64,000 nucleotides of DNA from JARFUG01 sp050485365. GTDB lineage: Bacteria > Desulfobacterota > Desulfuromonadia > Desulfuromonadales > JACZKF01. Position numbers and translations under genes: made by a program. The DNA lies in assembly GCA_050485365.1 (NCBI GenBank), contig JBJHBH010000007.1:1-64000 (forward strand). The letters are read 5' to 3'. Under the pieces are notes generated by a model. It had not been told where the DNA came from, made no database searches, and worked only from the letters and a program-made list of their open reading frames with translations. Below are positions 25,512 to 33,976 of the stretch, piece after piece; the stretch's first letter is position 1, and every line of letters starts with the position of its first letter.

Positions 25512-26489
25512 ATGGACCTTACGACGCTTTTCTTCCTCATCTCCGTCTTTCTCTTCGCCGTCACCCTGGTGGCGGTCGGATGGCTGGCGTGGTCGCGCAG
25601 CCACCTGAAGGAGCGCTACGCCATCAAAAAGCGCCTCCTCTACATGTCGGCAGGAGGGCGGCACGGGAAGGAAAAGCTCACGCTCTACAAAAATCGTGCG
25701 CTGAACGACGCCAGCGTTCTCGAACAGATCGCGTACGCCCTGCCCCGCGTGCAGGGGCTCGACCGGATGCTGGTGCGCTCGGGGGTGGCGATGAACGCCA
25801 CGACCTTTTTGCTGCTGAGCCTGACCCTCGGGGGGATGGGATTTCTGATGGGCGTGCGGCTTTTGCCGCACTGGAGCGCCGCCGTCGCTCCCGGCCTGGC
25901 GATGCTCTTCCTCCCCTTCGTCTGGCTGAAATCGCGCGAGCGCCAGGGTCTGGTCAAGTTCGACGAGCAGCTCCCCGAAGCGCTCGATCTGCTCTCGCGT
26001 TCGCTGCGCTCGGGACACGCGCTGTCGGCGGGGATGGAGATCATCACGCAGGAGATGGACGAGCCGATCCGCTCGGAGTTCGCCGCCGCCATCGACGAGA
26101 TCAACCTCGGCCTCTCCTTCCGCGAGGCGCTCGAAAACATGTGCGAACGGGTGCCGAGCCGCGATCTGCGCTTCTTCGCCGTCGCCACCCTGATCCAGCG
26201 CGAAACCGGCGGCAACATCGCCGAGATCCTCGACCAGATCAGCGGTCTGATCCGCGAGCGCACCAAGTTCACGCGCCACGTCCAGACCCTCACCGCCGAA
26301 GGGCGCCTCTCGGGCGTCGTCCTCATCGGTCTGCCGGTGGCCCTGTTCGTCTATCTCTACTTCGTGAATTACGACTACGTCTCCCTGCTCTGGAACGACC
26401 GCATCGGCTACATGATGCTGGTCGTCTCGATCATCAACATGTTTCTGGGCACCGTGGTGATCAAAAAGATGACCCGAATCGAGATCTGA
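25512..26489 (+). CDS. tadB: Tad inner-membrane platform protein TadB
   Basis: 325-residue type II secretion F-domain protein. It has an N-terminal membrane segment, two central segments (FLLLSLTLGGMGFLMGVRLL, AAVAPGLAMLFLPFVWL), the F-domain helical bundle (QLPEALDLLSRSLRSGHALSAGM, RVPSRDLRFFAVATLIQRETGGN) and C-terminal segments after GRLSGVVLIGLPVALFVYLYF. It forms the inner-membrane platform with TadC. There is no clear ribosome site at the ATG; the upstream heptamer array may affect translation. Confidence 0.95.
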   Translation: MDLTTLFFLISVFLFAVTLVAVGWLAWSRSHLKERYAIKKRLLYMSAGGRHGKEKLTLYKNRALNDASVLEQIAYALPRVQGLDRMLVRSGVAMNATTFLLLSLTLGGMGFLMGVRLLPHWSAAVAPGLAMLFLPFVWLKSRERQGLVKFDEQLPEALDLLSRSLRSGHALSAGMEIITQEMDEPIRSEFAAAIDEINLGLSFREALENMCERVPSRDLRFFAVATLIQRETGGNIAEILDQISGLIRERTKFTRHVQTLTAEGRLSGVVLIGLPVALFVYLYFVNYDYVSLLWNDRIGYMMLVVSIINMFLGTVVIKKMTRIEI

Positions 26490-26492
26490 GCC

Positions 26493-27467
26493 ATGAACGA
26501 ACTGCTGATCCTCCTGTCCGGAGATGCCGGTCACTACGCCATTCTGGCTCTCGTTTTCCTGACGGTCGCCTCGGTGACGGCGGCCATCGCCCTCGTCTCG
26601 ATACGCCCCCAGGCCATCGGAGAGCGTCTCAACCGATTGCTGACCGCGCCGGGAGCGGTGATCAGAGGGCGCAAAAAGCTGGTGCAGGAGGAATCGTCGG
26701 GTCTTGTCGCCCGCATCACCAAGCCGCTGCACAAGCTCTCGGTGCCGAGCGAAGAGGCGACGAGCAAACAAGTCCGGATGAAACTGATCCAGGCGGGCTT
26801 CCGCTCCAATCAGGCCTACCACACCTTTCTGGCGGCCAAAACGGCCGGCACGGTGGTGCTCCCCGCTCTGTATCTTCTGAAGGAGATCTTCATCTCGTTC
26901 ACTCCGCAGTCGGTCATCGTCGCGGTCGTCCTCGCGGCGGTCGGCTACTTCCTGCCCGATGTCGTCGTCTCGCATTTTCGCCAGAAACGCCAAGAGAGGA
27001 TCTTCAAAGGGGTGCCTGACGCTCTGGACATGATGGTCGTATGCGTCGAGGCGGGGCTTGCCCTCGACATGACCTTCAAGCGGGTCGGCGAAGAGATCCG
27101 CTCCCTTTCCCCGGATCTCAGCGACGAGTTTCTGCTCACCAACCTCGAGGTGCGCGCCGGAAAGCCCCGCGACGAAGCGCTGCGCAACATGGCCCTGCGC
27201 ACGGGGGTCCCCGAGGTACAAAACCTGACCACCGTGCTGATCCAGACCAACCGCTTCGGCACCAGCCTCGCCCAGGCGCTGCGGGTACATTCGGAGAGCA
27301 TGCGCACCAAGAGGCGCCAGATGGCCGAGGAGATCGCGGCCAAGGCATCGGTCAAGCTGCTGCTGCCGCTCGTACTGTTCATCTTCCCGACGATCTTCGT
27401 CGTCCTGCTCGGCCCCGCCGCCATCCAGATCGCAAGGAACCTGCTCCCGAGGATGGGGGGCGGGTGA
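26493..27467 (+). CDS. tadC: Tad inner-membrane platform protein TadC
   Basis: 324-residue F-domain protein paired with TadB. It has an N-terminal membrane helix (about residues 11-33), two further segments in the middle (AGTVVLPALYLL, VIVAVVLAAVGYFLPDVVV), the core PDALDMMVVCVEAGLALDM and RTGVPEVQNLTTVLIQTNRFG, and a final helix LLLPLVLFIFPTIFVVLLGP. It begins three nt after the tadB stop. Confidence 0.95.
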   Translation: MNELLILLSGDAGHYAILALVFLTVASVTAAIALVSIRPQAIGERLNRLLTAPGAVIRGRKKLVQEESSGLVARITKPLHKLSVPSEEATSKQVRMKLIQAGFRSNQAYHTFLAAKTAGTVVLPALYLLKEIFISFTPQSVIVAVVLAAVGYFLPDVVVSHFRQKRQERIFKGVPDALDMMVVCVEAGLALDMTFKRVGEEIRSLSPDLSDEFLLTNLEVRAGKPRDEALRNMALRTGVPEVQNLTTVLIQTNRFGTSLAQALRVHSESMRTKRRQMAEEIAAKASVKLLLPLVLFIFPTIFVVLLGPAAIQIARNLLPRMGGG

Positions 27468-27545
27468 CGCAGCAAGGATGAAGGCAAAGGCCCACCTGAC
27501 GCCGCGAAGCGGCAGACCACGCACAGCCGATTGACGAGGTTACGC

Positions 27546-28460
27546 ATGACCAGACTTGTTCTCTCTCTGCTTATTCTGCTTCTGCTTGCCGGATGCAGCA
27601 CCAAAACCGTGACCCATACCAATTTGCGCGCTGCCGATCTGGCGGGTGTGGGAGATCCGCTGCGCGGCGAGGAAGGGAGTCGGCTCGAAGAACTGCCGGT
27701 TCACATCCTGCTTCAGCAGGGGCACGATTATCTGGCGCGAGGAAACCTGCAGTTGGCTAGAATCCATTTTCTGACCGCACTGAAGAAAGATCCGGATAAC
27801 GCGGCGGCCTACGTCGCCTTCGGCGATCTGCAGAGGACGGCGGGACATACCGAGGGAGCCAGAACCGCGTACCTGAGCGCCCTCGAATCGCAGCCCGACT
27901 TCGTCCCGGCGATGATCGCCCTGGGTCGCCTCCATCGCGAAGGGAGCGAACCGGAGAGCGCCCTCGAAATCTTTCAGAGCGCTCGTGCTCTCGCACCCCA
28001 GCAGATCGAGGCGCTGACCGAGACAGCGATCACCCTCGACGCGCTGGAGCGCTTCGAGGAAGCCGAACCTCTGCACCGTGAAGCGATCGGGCTTCGTCCG
28101 AACAGCGCCGCGGCCTACAACAATCTCGGGTTCCACTTTCTGATGCGCGAAATGTACCCCGACGCCATCGACGCCCTGCGCCAGGCGCTCAGGCGCAGTT
28201 CCTTCGACGGAAGGGCGCAGAACAACCTTGCCGTCGCCTATGTCCTCAATGGAGAAGCGGAAAAAGCCTTCGAGCTTTTCCGCAGGACCGTCGGCGACGC
28301 CGCGGCCTGGAACAACATCGGATACATCTACATGACGCAAGGCAAGCGCGAGCACGCGGAGAGAGCCTTCCGCCGAGCGCTCGATTTGAATCCGCAGTTT
28401 TATGCCCTGGCGAAGGAGAACCTGGACAGGTTGAGCCAACAGGAGAAGCTGGACTATTGA
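27546..28460 (+). CDS. tadD: TadD-like TPR lipoprotein
   Basis: 304-residue lipoprotein (MTRLVLSLLILLLLAGCSTK; lipobox LLAGC) with five or six tetratricopeptide repeats between about residues 58 and 300, for example AYVAFGDLQRTAGHTEGART and WNNIGYIYMTQGKREHAERA. TadD is the outer-membrane-linked lipoprotein of Tad systems, thought to assist the secretin. The ATG at 27546 follows GAGGTTACGC; an upstream TTG in frame is less likely. It is the last classical Tad gene here. Confidence 0.9.
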   Translation: MTRLVLSLLILLLLAGCSTKTVTHTNLRAADLAGVGDPLRGEEGSRLEELPVHILLQQGHDYLARGNLQLARIHFLTALKKDPDNAAAYVAFGDLQRTAGHTEGARTAYLSALESQPDFVPAMIALGRLHREGSEPESALEIFQSARALAPQQIEALTETAITLDALERFEEAEPLHREAIGLRPNSAAAYNNLGFHFLMREMYPDAIDALRQALRRSSFDGRAQNNLAVAYVLNGEAEKAFELFRRTVGDAAAWNNIGYIYMTQGKREHAERAFRRALDLNPQFYALAKENLDRLSQQEKLDY

Positions 28461-28542
28461 ACGCCGAGAGCGCGCAGTTCAGGCCGCGCTGAAGCAACCG
28501 GTTTTCGTGCATGATGATTTCAAAGGTTGGAGGGAGTTACGA

Positions 28543-29202
28543 ATGAAGAAATTTGTGTTTGCCCTGATGATCTGCCTCTTCGCTACGCCGGCTTTTGCCT
28601 TTCACCTCGGCCCGGCTACGCCGGCCGCGAGGGATCTGGGAAAAGTGAACGTAGGGGCCGGCTACTTTTTCTATCAGGGGGAATGGGAAAATCTCGATTT
28701 CGATCAGCACCGGATCTATCTGCATGCCGGATATCTCATGGGCATCGAAGACGAACCGCGCTGGGAGATCTTCGTTCGCGGCGGCGCCGCCGATCTGGAA
28801 ATCAACGACCAGTTCGACAGCGACTTCAAGCCGTTCGGCGGCGCGGGAGTTCGAGGGGCGTTTTACGACGGGAGGCATTTCGGCTGGGGACTCGTTGTGC
28901 AGGGGGCCTATTTCGGCCGTTTCAGCAGCGACGGATTCAGCATCCGCAACATGTGGGAAGCCCAAGCGGGGCTCCCCTTCCAGGCCAGGTTCGGGCAGGC
29001 CATCTTCTACGCCGGGCCGGTGGTATTCGGCAATCAAGCCAAACTACAGAACAACGCCGGCACAGGAAGGAACATCAACGAAGATCGGAACTTCGGTGGA
29101 TTCGCCGGCATCGCTGTCGACGTCGGTCCTCTTCGCCTCGAAGCGGAAGCGCAATACAAGACCGAATTTTCCGGCGGTGGATTCGTATCGTACAGGTTTT
29201 GA
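28543..29202 (+). CDS. Outer-membrane beta-barrel-like protein
   Basis: 219-residue exported protein. Signal peptide MKKFVFALMICLFATPAFAF, then alternating amphipathic strands with frequent aromatic ends (YFFYQGEWENLDFDQHRIYL, FGWGLVVQGAYFGRFSSDGF) and a C-terminal strand ending in Phe (GGFVSYRF), the usual barrel-assembly signal. An eight-stranded barrel fits the length. It follows tadD on the same strand after 82 nt with TTGGAGGGAG upstream, so it may belong to the Tad transcription unit; its role there is unknown. Confidence 0.75.
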   Translation: MKKFVFALMICLFATPAFAFHLGPATPAARDLGKVNVGAGYFFYQGEWENLDFDQHRIYLHAGYLMGIEDEPRWEIFVRGGAADLEINDQFDSDFKPFGGAGVRGAFYDGRHFGWGLVVQGAYFGRFSSDGFSIRNMWEAQAGLPFQARFGQAIFYAGPVVFGNQAKLQNNAGTGRNINEDRNFGGFAGIAVDVGPLRLEAEAQYKTEFSGGGFVSYRF

Positions 29203-29257
29203 CCGATGATGGAATTCGCATCGGCAGAATCACTTTGATCTCGCTTCAGGGGGCATT

Positions 29258-31504
29258 ATGAAACGTTTGGTGGTTGGATTTCTGATTCTGTCATTGTTTT
29301 TTTCGCTCCAGGGTTGCGGAAGCGGAGACGGCAGCACCGATCTGGCCGGATTGCTGGAACCGCGTGAGGGGGACGTCGCCATTCCCGGCAGCCCGGCCTC
29401 GGTAAACGACGTCGCTTTAACGTTGGGACAAGAATCGGTCATTGCCGATGGGTCTTCAGTTGTCCTTGTCCGAGCCACCGTTCTCAACCTCGAAGGAGCA
29501 CCCTTGGCCGGGATAACGGTTAACTTCACGGCCACTGCGGGAACCTTGAGTAAGGATTCTGAAATCACCGACAAAGAGGGGCGCGCGGCCGTCTTCCTCG
29601 CAGCTCCGACGAAGCCTGCAGTAGCGGAGATCTTCGCCGATGTTTCCGGATTCTCGCGCAAAGGTACGATTTCTTTCATTCCCGGGCCTCCCGATCCGGA
29701 CAAATCGATCATCTCGGTGCTTCCGAAAAGCCTTCCGGCCGATGGCTCGTCTCAGACGAACGTCACCGTCTCTCTTTACGACAAATATGAAAATCCTGTC
29801 GCAAACGGGACCAGCGTTACGCTTCTCTCCAACGGAGGGGGAAGCATCTTTACGACGGCGCTCCCGCCACGCACCCCGCAGAGCAACATCACGACAAGCG
29901 GAGGGGTTGCGACATTCTACTACACCGCACCTCAGCAGGCAGGTACGGTTACCTTAAGCCTCGCCGAGTTTGCCGACATCACTCAGACGGTCAACGTCGG
30001 ATCTCTCTCTAGCGGAGAGCCGTCCAGCATCCGCATCTCCGTCAGCACTCCTCACCTGGCCGTCAAGGGAGTCGGACAACTCGATCTAACCACGTTCAAG
30101 ATTGAAGTCCTGGATGACGCGGGGAATTTCATCGATGAAAGACGTTATGAGAACCAACTCCTGAACAACCTGCGGGTCAGCTTCGCGACGCACCCCAAGG
30201 GGGGTGAATACATCACTGGAGCGAGATCCACTCAGGACTCCGGCGGAAACCCCACCAAAGAATTCATCGACACACGGGCTTCGGGTTTCATCGACATCAG
30301 GACCGACGGAGGATCGGCCAACCTGAACCTGCAATCCGGCACTCTGCCCGGCTCGGTCGAGTTGCGCATCGAAGCTCTCTACGATGCCCATGGGGTGCTG
30401 CTTCCCCCTGAAAGGAGAGTCGTCGCAGCCCTTCCCCTGGCGGTGATCGCCTCCGGCCCACCCCACACCATCGTGCTGACCACACCGATTAGCGAAGCCG
30501 TTGAGAACCTGGGTGGCGGGGTCTACAGACGAATCGGAACGGCCATTGTCACCGATCGATACGGCAACACCGTACCTGACGGCACAGCGATTCATCTCGG
30601 CCTCGTCGATTCGGTAATCGCATCGGGTCAGGCAGTCGTCAACGGTACAACGCTGCGTGCTGATGATGAGGACATTTTCAATTCAACCATTATCCGCAAC
30701 GATTATCCCAGGGGTATTCAGGCCAACGACCGCGTCATGCTAATGGATTTCGTCCCCCCTCAAGACAAGAGCCGCCATGTGGCGTTCATTGCGAACGGAT
30801 CAAACCTGGAAGTTCAAACTCCGTATTCAATCGTAGACGAGACTGAACGACGCTTCATCGTCGGCGCATCCCTGATCGGAGGCAGCATTTCCGGGACCTT
30901 GGAGAGAGGCAATACCGACACCCTGACTCCCGGCACCACTCTGACGAGGAACGGTCTTGCTGACATCTTCGTCACTTATCCCGCCAATGCTTCAACAATC
31001 GGAGTCGGCTGTGGGTGGTTTCCACAGGTCGACATCCGGCACCAGCCGATCGGCTCGGCACGAGTCTTCGTTGTCGCTGAGTCGAGCGCTGATCCCGGCC
31101 CGCTCGATCTCGATCCTGGGGTGAAGTTTTCTGATCGGGCGACGACCATCGACGAAGGCAGATTCTGCTTCGCTCCCATCGCAGGATTCGGTCTGGAGGC
31201 CATTCCTTCAACCCTGCAACTGAACAATGGCGCCTCTGGAGACATTACCTTGATTCTGGAGGATGGCGGCGGGAAGATTCCTCTCCCCTTCTGGCCTGTT
31301 GGAGCATTTGTGGAAATCACCGCGTCGGTCGAAGGGTCTTCTTTCCATCTCGTCGCCTCCGGATGTGAGACAAACCTTTTGGGCAGATGTGATTCGACCG
31401 TCACCGTCAGCGGAGCGACCATCACCGGAACCTACACCGCTGAAATCACCTACATTGCTGGAGACGCCAGAGCGAAGGCGCTTGTGAAAGTCATCGTTCC
31501 TTGA
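29258..31504 (+). CDS. Surface lipoprotein with Ig-like (Big_1/invasin-type) domains
   Basis: 748-residue lipoprotein (lipobox SLQGC, Cys20). Two Ig-like domains are readable: about residues 47-135 (SVVLVRATVLNLEGAPLAGI, VNFTATAGTL, ITDKEGRAAVFLAAP) and 140-245 (ADGSSQTNVTVSLYDKYENP, GTSVTLLSNGGG, GGVATFYYTAP), the invasin/intimin style. The remaining 500 residues contain similar beta-rich segments with TDRYGNTVPDGTAI. Such proteins are adhesins or surface scaffolds. Located directly after the Tad genes and the barrel protein, it may be a co-expressed adhesin; that is inference. A hairpin follows. Confidence 0.8.
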   Translation: MKRLVVGFLILSLFFSLQGCGSGDGSTDLAGLLEPREGDVAIPGSPASVNDVALTLGQESVIADGSSVVLVRATVLNLEGAPLAGITVNFTATAGTLSKDSEITDKEGRAAVFLAAPTKPAVAEIFADVSGFSRKGTISFIPGPPDPDKSIISVLPKSLPADGSSQTNVTVSLYDKYENPVANGTSVTLLSNGGGSIFTTALPPRTPQSNITTSGGVATFYYTAPQQAGTVTLSLAEFADITQTVNVGSLSSGEPSSIRISVSTPHLAVKGVGQLDLTTFKIEVLDDAGNFIDERRYENQLLNNLRVSFATHPKGGEYITGARSTQDSGGNPTKEFIDTRASGFIDIRTDGGSANLNLQSGTLPGSVELRIEALYDAHGVLLPPERRVVAALPLAVIASGPPHTIVLTTPISEAVENLGGGVYRRIGTAIVTDRYGNTVPDGTAIHLGLVDSVIASGQAVVNGTTLRADDEDIFNSTIIRNDYPRGIQANDRVMLMDFVPPQDKSRHVAFIANGSNLEVQTPYSIVDETERRFIVGASLIGGSISGTLERGNTDTLTPGTTLTRNGLADIFVTYPANASTIGVGCGWFPQVDIRHQPIGSARVFVVAESSADPGPLDLDPGVKFSDRATTIDEGRFCFAPIAGFGLEAIPSTLQLNNGASGDITLILEDGGGKIPLPFWPVGAFVEITASVEGSSFHLVASGCETNLLGRCDSTVTVSGATITGTYTAEITYIAGDARAKALVKVIVP

Positions 31505-31521
31505 CGTAATGGGATTATTCG

Positions 31522-31551
31522 GTCCCCTCTTCAACAAAAAGAAGAGGGGAC
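31522..31551 (+). terminator. Hairpin after the Ig-like lipoprotein gene
   Basis: An 11-bp perfect stem (GTCCCCTCTTC and complement) with an A-rich 8-nt loop, 17 nt after the stop codon and 17 nt before the kinase start. There is no T run. It may end the Tad transcript or act as a partial attenuator before the two-component genes. Confidence 0.55.
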
Positions 31552-31567
31552 GTTCGGGGGGCATTTG

Positions 31568-33028
31568 ATGCAGAGGAACACCATGCCGTCGTGGCAAACA
31601 GCCCTTGAAGCCGGGCGCAAAGAGATACCGGCTTCGCTCTACGAGTCGCCGTGGCATCTGATGGCCATCATGCTCTGCGCCATCTTTTTTGCCGAAGTCA
31701 CGATGATGGGACTTCTCTATCTTTTTCTTTACCTCCCCTTGCCTCACGCCCTCTGGTATTCCCTCGATATCCGGCTGATCATTTTCGTTCTCATTCCTCT
31801 TTTGCTCATCGCCTTTCTCTTTCCGCCCCTCGTCTATTTCGTGCTGCGACCGTTGCGGCGCAACATCTCAGAGCGGCGCAAGGTGGAGGAAGCTCTTTCG
31901 CGGCAGGAGAAGAACTTCCGGTCGCTGGCGGAGAACTCCCCCGATCTCATCATGCGCTTCGACCGTCAGTTCCGCTTCGTCTACGTCAATCCGGCCTTCG
32001 AGCGCAACGTCGCCATTCTGGCGGACTCGATCATCGGCAAGACCGGGCGAGAGCTGGGCATCATGCGGGTTCTCTGCGAGGCCTGGGAGAAGGAGATCTG
32101 TCTGGCGTTCTCCAGCGGCCGAGCGGCGCTCATCGAAACGTCCTATCCGATATCCGGACCCTCCGTCTTCGAGGCCCGGCTGGTGCCGGAGGTTGCGGCC
32201 GACGGATCCATCCCTTCGGTTCTGGTGATTTCACGCGACATCACCGAGCGCAAGAACAACGAGTCGGAGCTGCGCTCTTCGCGGGAAGAGCTGCGCCAAC
32301 TGTCGCGGCACCTCGAAAAGGTGCGGGAGGAGGAGCGTACGCGCATCGCCAGGGAGATCCACGACGAGCTCGGGCAGGTCCTTGCGACGCTGTCGATGGA
32401 AACGGCCCTGGTGGAGTGCGAGCTCCCCCCCGAGGGGGAGCTCAGTCGGAAAGTCTCTTCGATGAAGGGGCTCATCGATTCGACCATCAGGACGGTTCAG
32501 CGCGTCTCGGCGGAGCTGCGGCCGATCATGCTCGACGATCTCGGGCTTGCGGCGGCGATCCAGTGGCATTGCGGCGAATTCCAGAAAAGGACCGGCATTC
32601 GCTGCGACATCCGCATCGGCCTGAAGGGCGACGGCCCCGACCGGGAGCGCTCCACCGCCCTCTTTCGTATCCTGCAGGAGACGTTGACGAACGTCCTTCG
32701 GCATGCGGAGGCAACGCGGGTCTCGGTGCGCCTGTCGGAAAACGCCGAAGGTTTCACGCTGCAGGTCAGCGACAACGGTCGCGGCATCACGCGGGGCGAG
32801 ATCAACGGCCAGCGCTCGCTGGGACTTCTCGGCATGCGCGAGCGTGCGGGGTTTCTGGGCGGAACGGTGGAAATCGAAGGATATGCACAACGGGGAACGA
32901 CGGTGAAGGTGAGCCTCCCCCGCGAACCCGAGGCGAGACCCGTTCTATCGCTGAGAAAGGCGGCATCCGACAGCCTGGAGCCTGGAACCGGAGGCCTGAA
33001 AGCAGAGCGGAGCACGGATGCCGCGTAG
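31568..33028 (+). CDS. Membrane histidine kinase, PAS + HisKA_3 (NarX/DesK class)
   Basis: 486-residue sensor kinase. Two membrane helices (about residues 32-56 and 69-93) with a very short loop between them, then a PAS domain (about 112-228, ERRKVEEALSRQEKNFRSLA to VISRDITERK), a HisKA_3 dimerisation domain with phospho-acceptor His265 in RIAREIHDELGQ, and an HATPase_c domain with NVLRHAEATRV and DNGRGI, GLLGMRERAGFLGG. It pairs with the LuxR-type regulator encoded 97 nt downstream. With almost no periplasmic part, the signal is probably sensed in the membrane or by the PAS domain. The start ATG follows a Gly-rich GGGGGG site. Confidence 0.92.
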   Translation: MQRNTMPSWQTALEAGRKEIPASLYESPWHLMAIMLCAIFFAEVTMMGLLYLFLYLPLPHALWYSLDIRLIIFVLIPLLLIAFLFPPLVYFVLRPLRRNISERRKVEEALSRQEKNFRSLAENSPDLIMRFDRQFRFVYVNPAFERNVAILADSIIGKTGRELGIMRVLCEAWEKEICLAFSSGRAALIETSYPISGPSVFEARLVPEVAADGSIPSVLVISRDITERKNNESELRSSREELRQLSRHLEKVREEERTRIAREIHDELGQVLATLSMETALVECELPPEGELSRKVSSMKGLIDSTIRTVQRVSAELRPIMLDDLGLAAAIQWHCGEFQKRTGIRCDIRIGLKGDGPDRERSTALFRILQETLTNVLRHAEATRVSVRLSENAEGFTLQVSDNGRGITRGEINGQRSLGLLGMRERAGFLGGTVEIEGYAQRGTTVKVSLPREPEARPVLSLRKAASDSLEPGTGGLKAERSTDAA

Positions 33029-33125
33029 ACGACCTTGATGAGGGCGACGATCGCTGCTTGTCGAAAAAACCGAATCTCTTCTGCAAAGAACCCAATACCG
33101 CCGCGAAGCGGATGACGGATTGCCC

Positions 33126-33764
33126 ATGCACGGATTCAAACGAATTCTCATCGCCGACGATCACGCCATCTTTCGGGAGGGGCTCAGGCAGGTCATCGCC
33201 AAAAAGGCCGAATCGGCTTTGATCGATGAAGCGGCGAACGGCGCCGAGGCGCTGAAAAAAGTGTTGGAGACCCGATACGACCTGATCCTCCTCGACATCT
33301 CCATGCCGGGGAGGAACGGGCTTGACATCCTGATGGAGCTCAAGCGCATCCGGCCCGAGCTGCCGGTCCTCATGTTGAGCATGCATCCGGAGGAGCAGTA
33401 CGCGATCCGCGCCCTGCGGGCCGGCGCCTCGGGGTACATCACCAAAGGGTGCGCCCCCGCCGAGCTCCTTGCCGCCATGAATCTGGCGATGGAGGGGAAG
33501 AAGTACGTCAGTCCGTCCTTGGCCGACGTCCTCGTCTCCACAATGGACGGCGCAGGGGAGAGACCGATCCACAGCGAGCTCTCCAACCGCGAATACCAGA
33601 TCCTGTGCATGATCGGCTCGGGGAAGACCGCCGGCGGCATCGCCGAAGAGCTCGCCCTGAGCATCAAGACCGTCAGCACCCACCGGGCGAATCTGCTGAA
33701 AAAGATGAATCTGAAGAACAATGCCGAACTGACGCGGTATGCGATAGAACAGCAGCTGGTTTGA
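33126..33764 (+). CDS. NarL/LuxR-family response regulator
   Basis: 212-residue two-domain regulator. The receiver has the acidic pair (IADDH), phospho-acceptor Asp57 in LILLDISMPG, and Lys in GYITKG. The C-terminal LuxR helix-turn-helix covers about residues 145-205 (LSNREYQILCMIGSGKTAGG, IAEELALSIKTVSTHRANLL). It is the partner of the preceding kinase. The ATG at 33126 has only a weak GGAT upstream; an in-frame TTG two codons earlier is possible. It may control the upstream surface genes, though no binding site can be shown. Confidence 0.93.
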   Translation: MHGFKRILIADDHAIFREGLRQVIAKKAESALIDEAANGAEALKKVLETRYDLILLDISMPGRNGLDILMELKRIRPELPVLMLSMHPEEQYAIRALRAGASGYITKGCAPAELLAAMNLAMEGKKYVSPSLADVLVSTMDGAGERPIHSELSNREYQILCMIGSGKTAGGIAEELALSIKTVSTHRANLLKKMNLKNNAELTRYAIEQQLV

Positions 33765-33798
33765 AAAGTAATTTTGAATGAACTTCTAAAGCAAACTC

Positions 33799-33834
33799 GC
33801 CACGAATACACACGAATACACACAGATATAAAAG
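33799..33834. repeat. CACGAATACA direct repeat (ATTCGTG family)
   Basis: GCCACGAATACACACGAATA followed by CACACAGATATAAAAG. It is one arm of the same family as the inverted repeat at 17929-18011, here downstream of the response regulator. Confidence 0.7.
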
Positions 33835-33860
33835 CACCTACCCTTACAAGCAGGATCATG

Positions 33861-33944
33861 GTAGGGGCGTGATTCATCGCGCCCGAATTGCATTTTGATT
33901 TGACCGTTTATCCGGAACAAGGGCGCAATGAATTGCGCCCCTAC
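33861..33944. repeat. Facing pair of GGGCGCGATGAATCGCGCCC-type palindrome repeats
   Basis: One copy (33861-33884, GTAGGGGCGTGATTCATCGC then GCCC) faces an inverted copy (33921-33944, GGGCGCAATGAATTGCGCCC then CTAC) across 36 bp. It lies in the spacer between the convergent response regulator and dnaE2-like genes and could form a long hairpin acting as a two-way terminator. Confidence 0.8.
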
Positions 33945-33945
33945 A

Positions 33946-33976
33946 GTTCAAAATTCAAAATCCAAAATTCAAAATT
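33946..33976. repeat. TTCAAAA heptamer repeat overlapping the dnaE2-like stop codon
   Basis: Four TTCAAAA/TCCAAAA units in tandem. The DnaE2-like reading frame ends inside the array: its TGA stop (33971-33969, minus strand) is part of a repeat unit. The same family is at 39521-39600. Confidence 0.75.

Noticed and set aside
25485..27524. A 679-codon minus-strand open frame over tadB and tadC
   Set aside because: Antisense to well-supported TadB/TadC; highly charged random-like sequence.
27468..27545. GEMM-type (c-di-GMP) riboswitch before tadD
   Set aside because: CACGCACAG and GACGC pieces occur, but in the wrong order and without the GAAA-loop helix.
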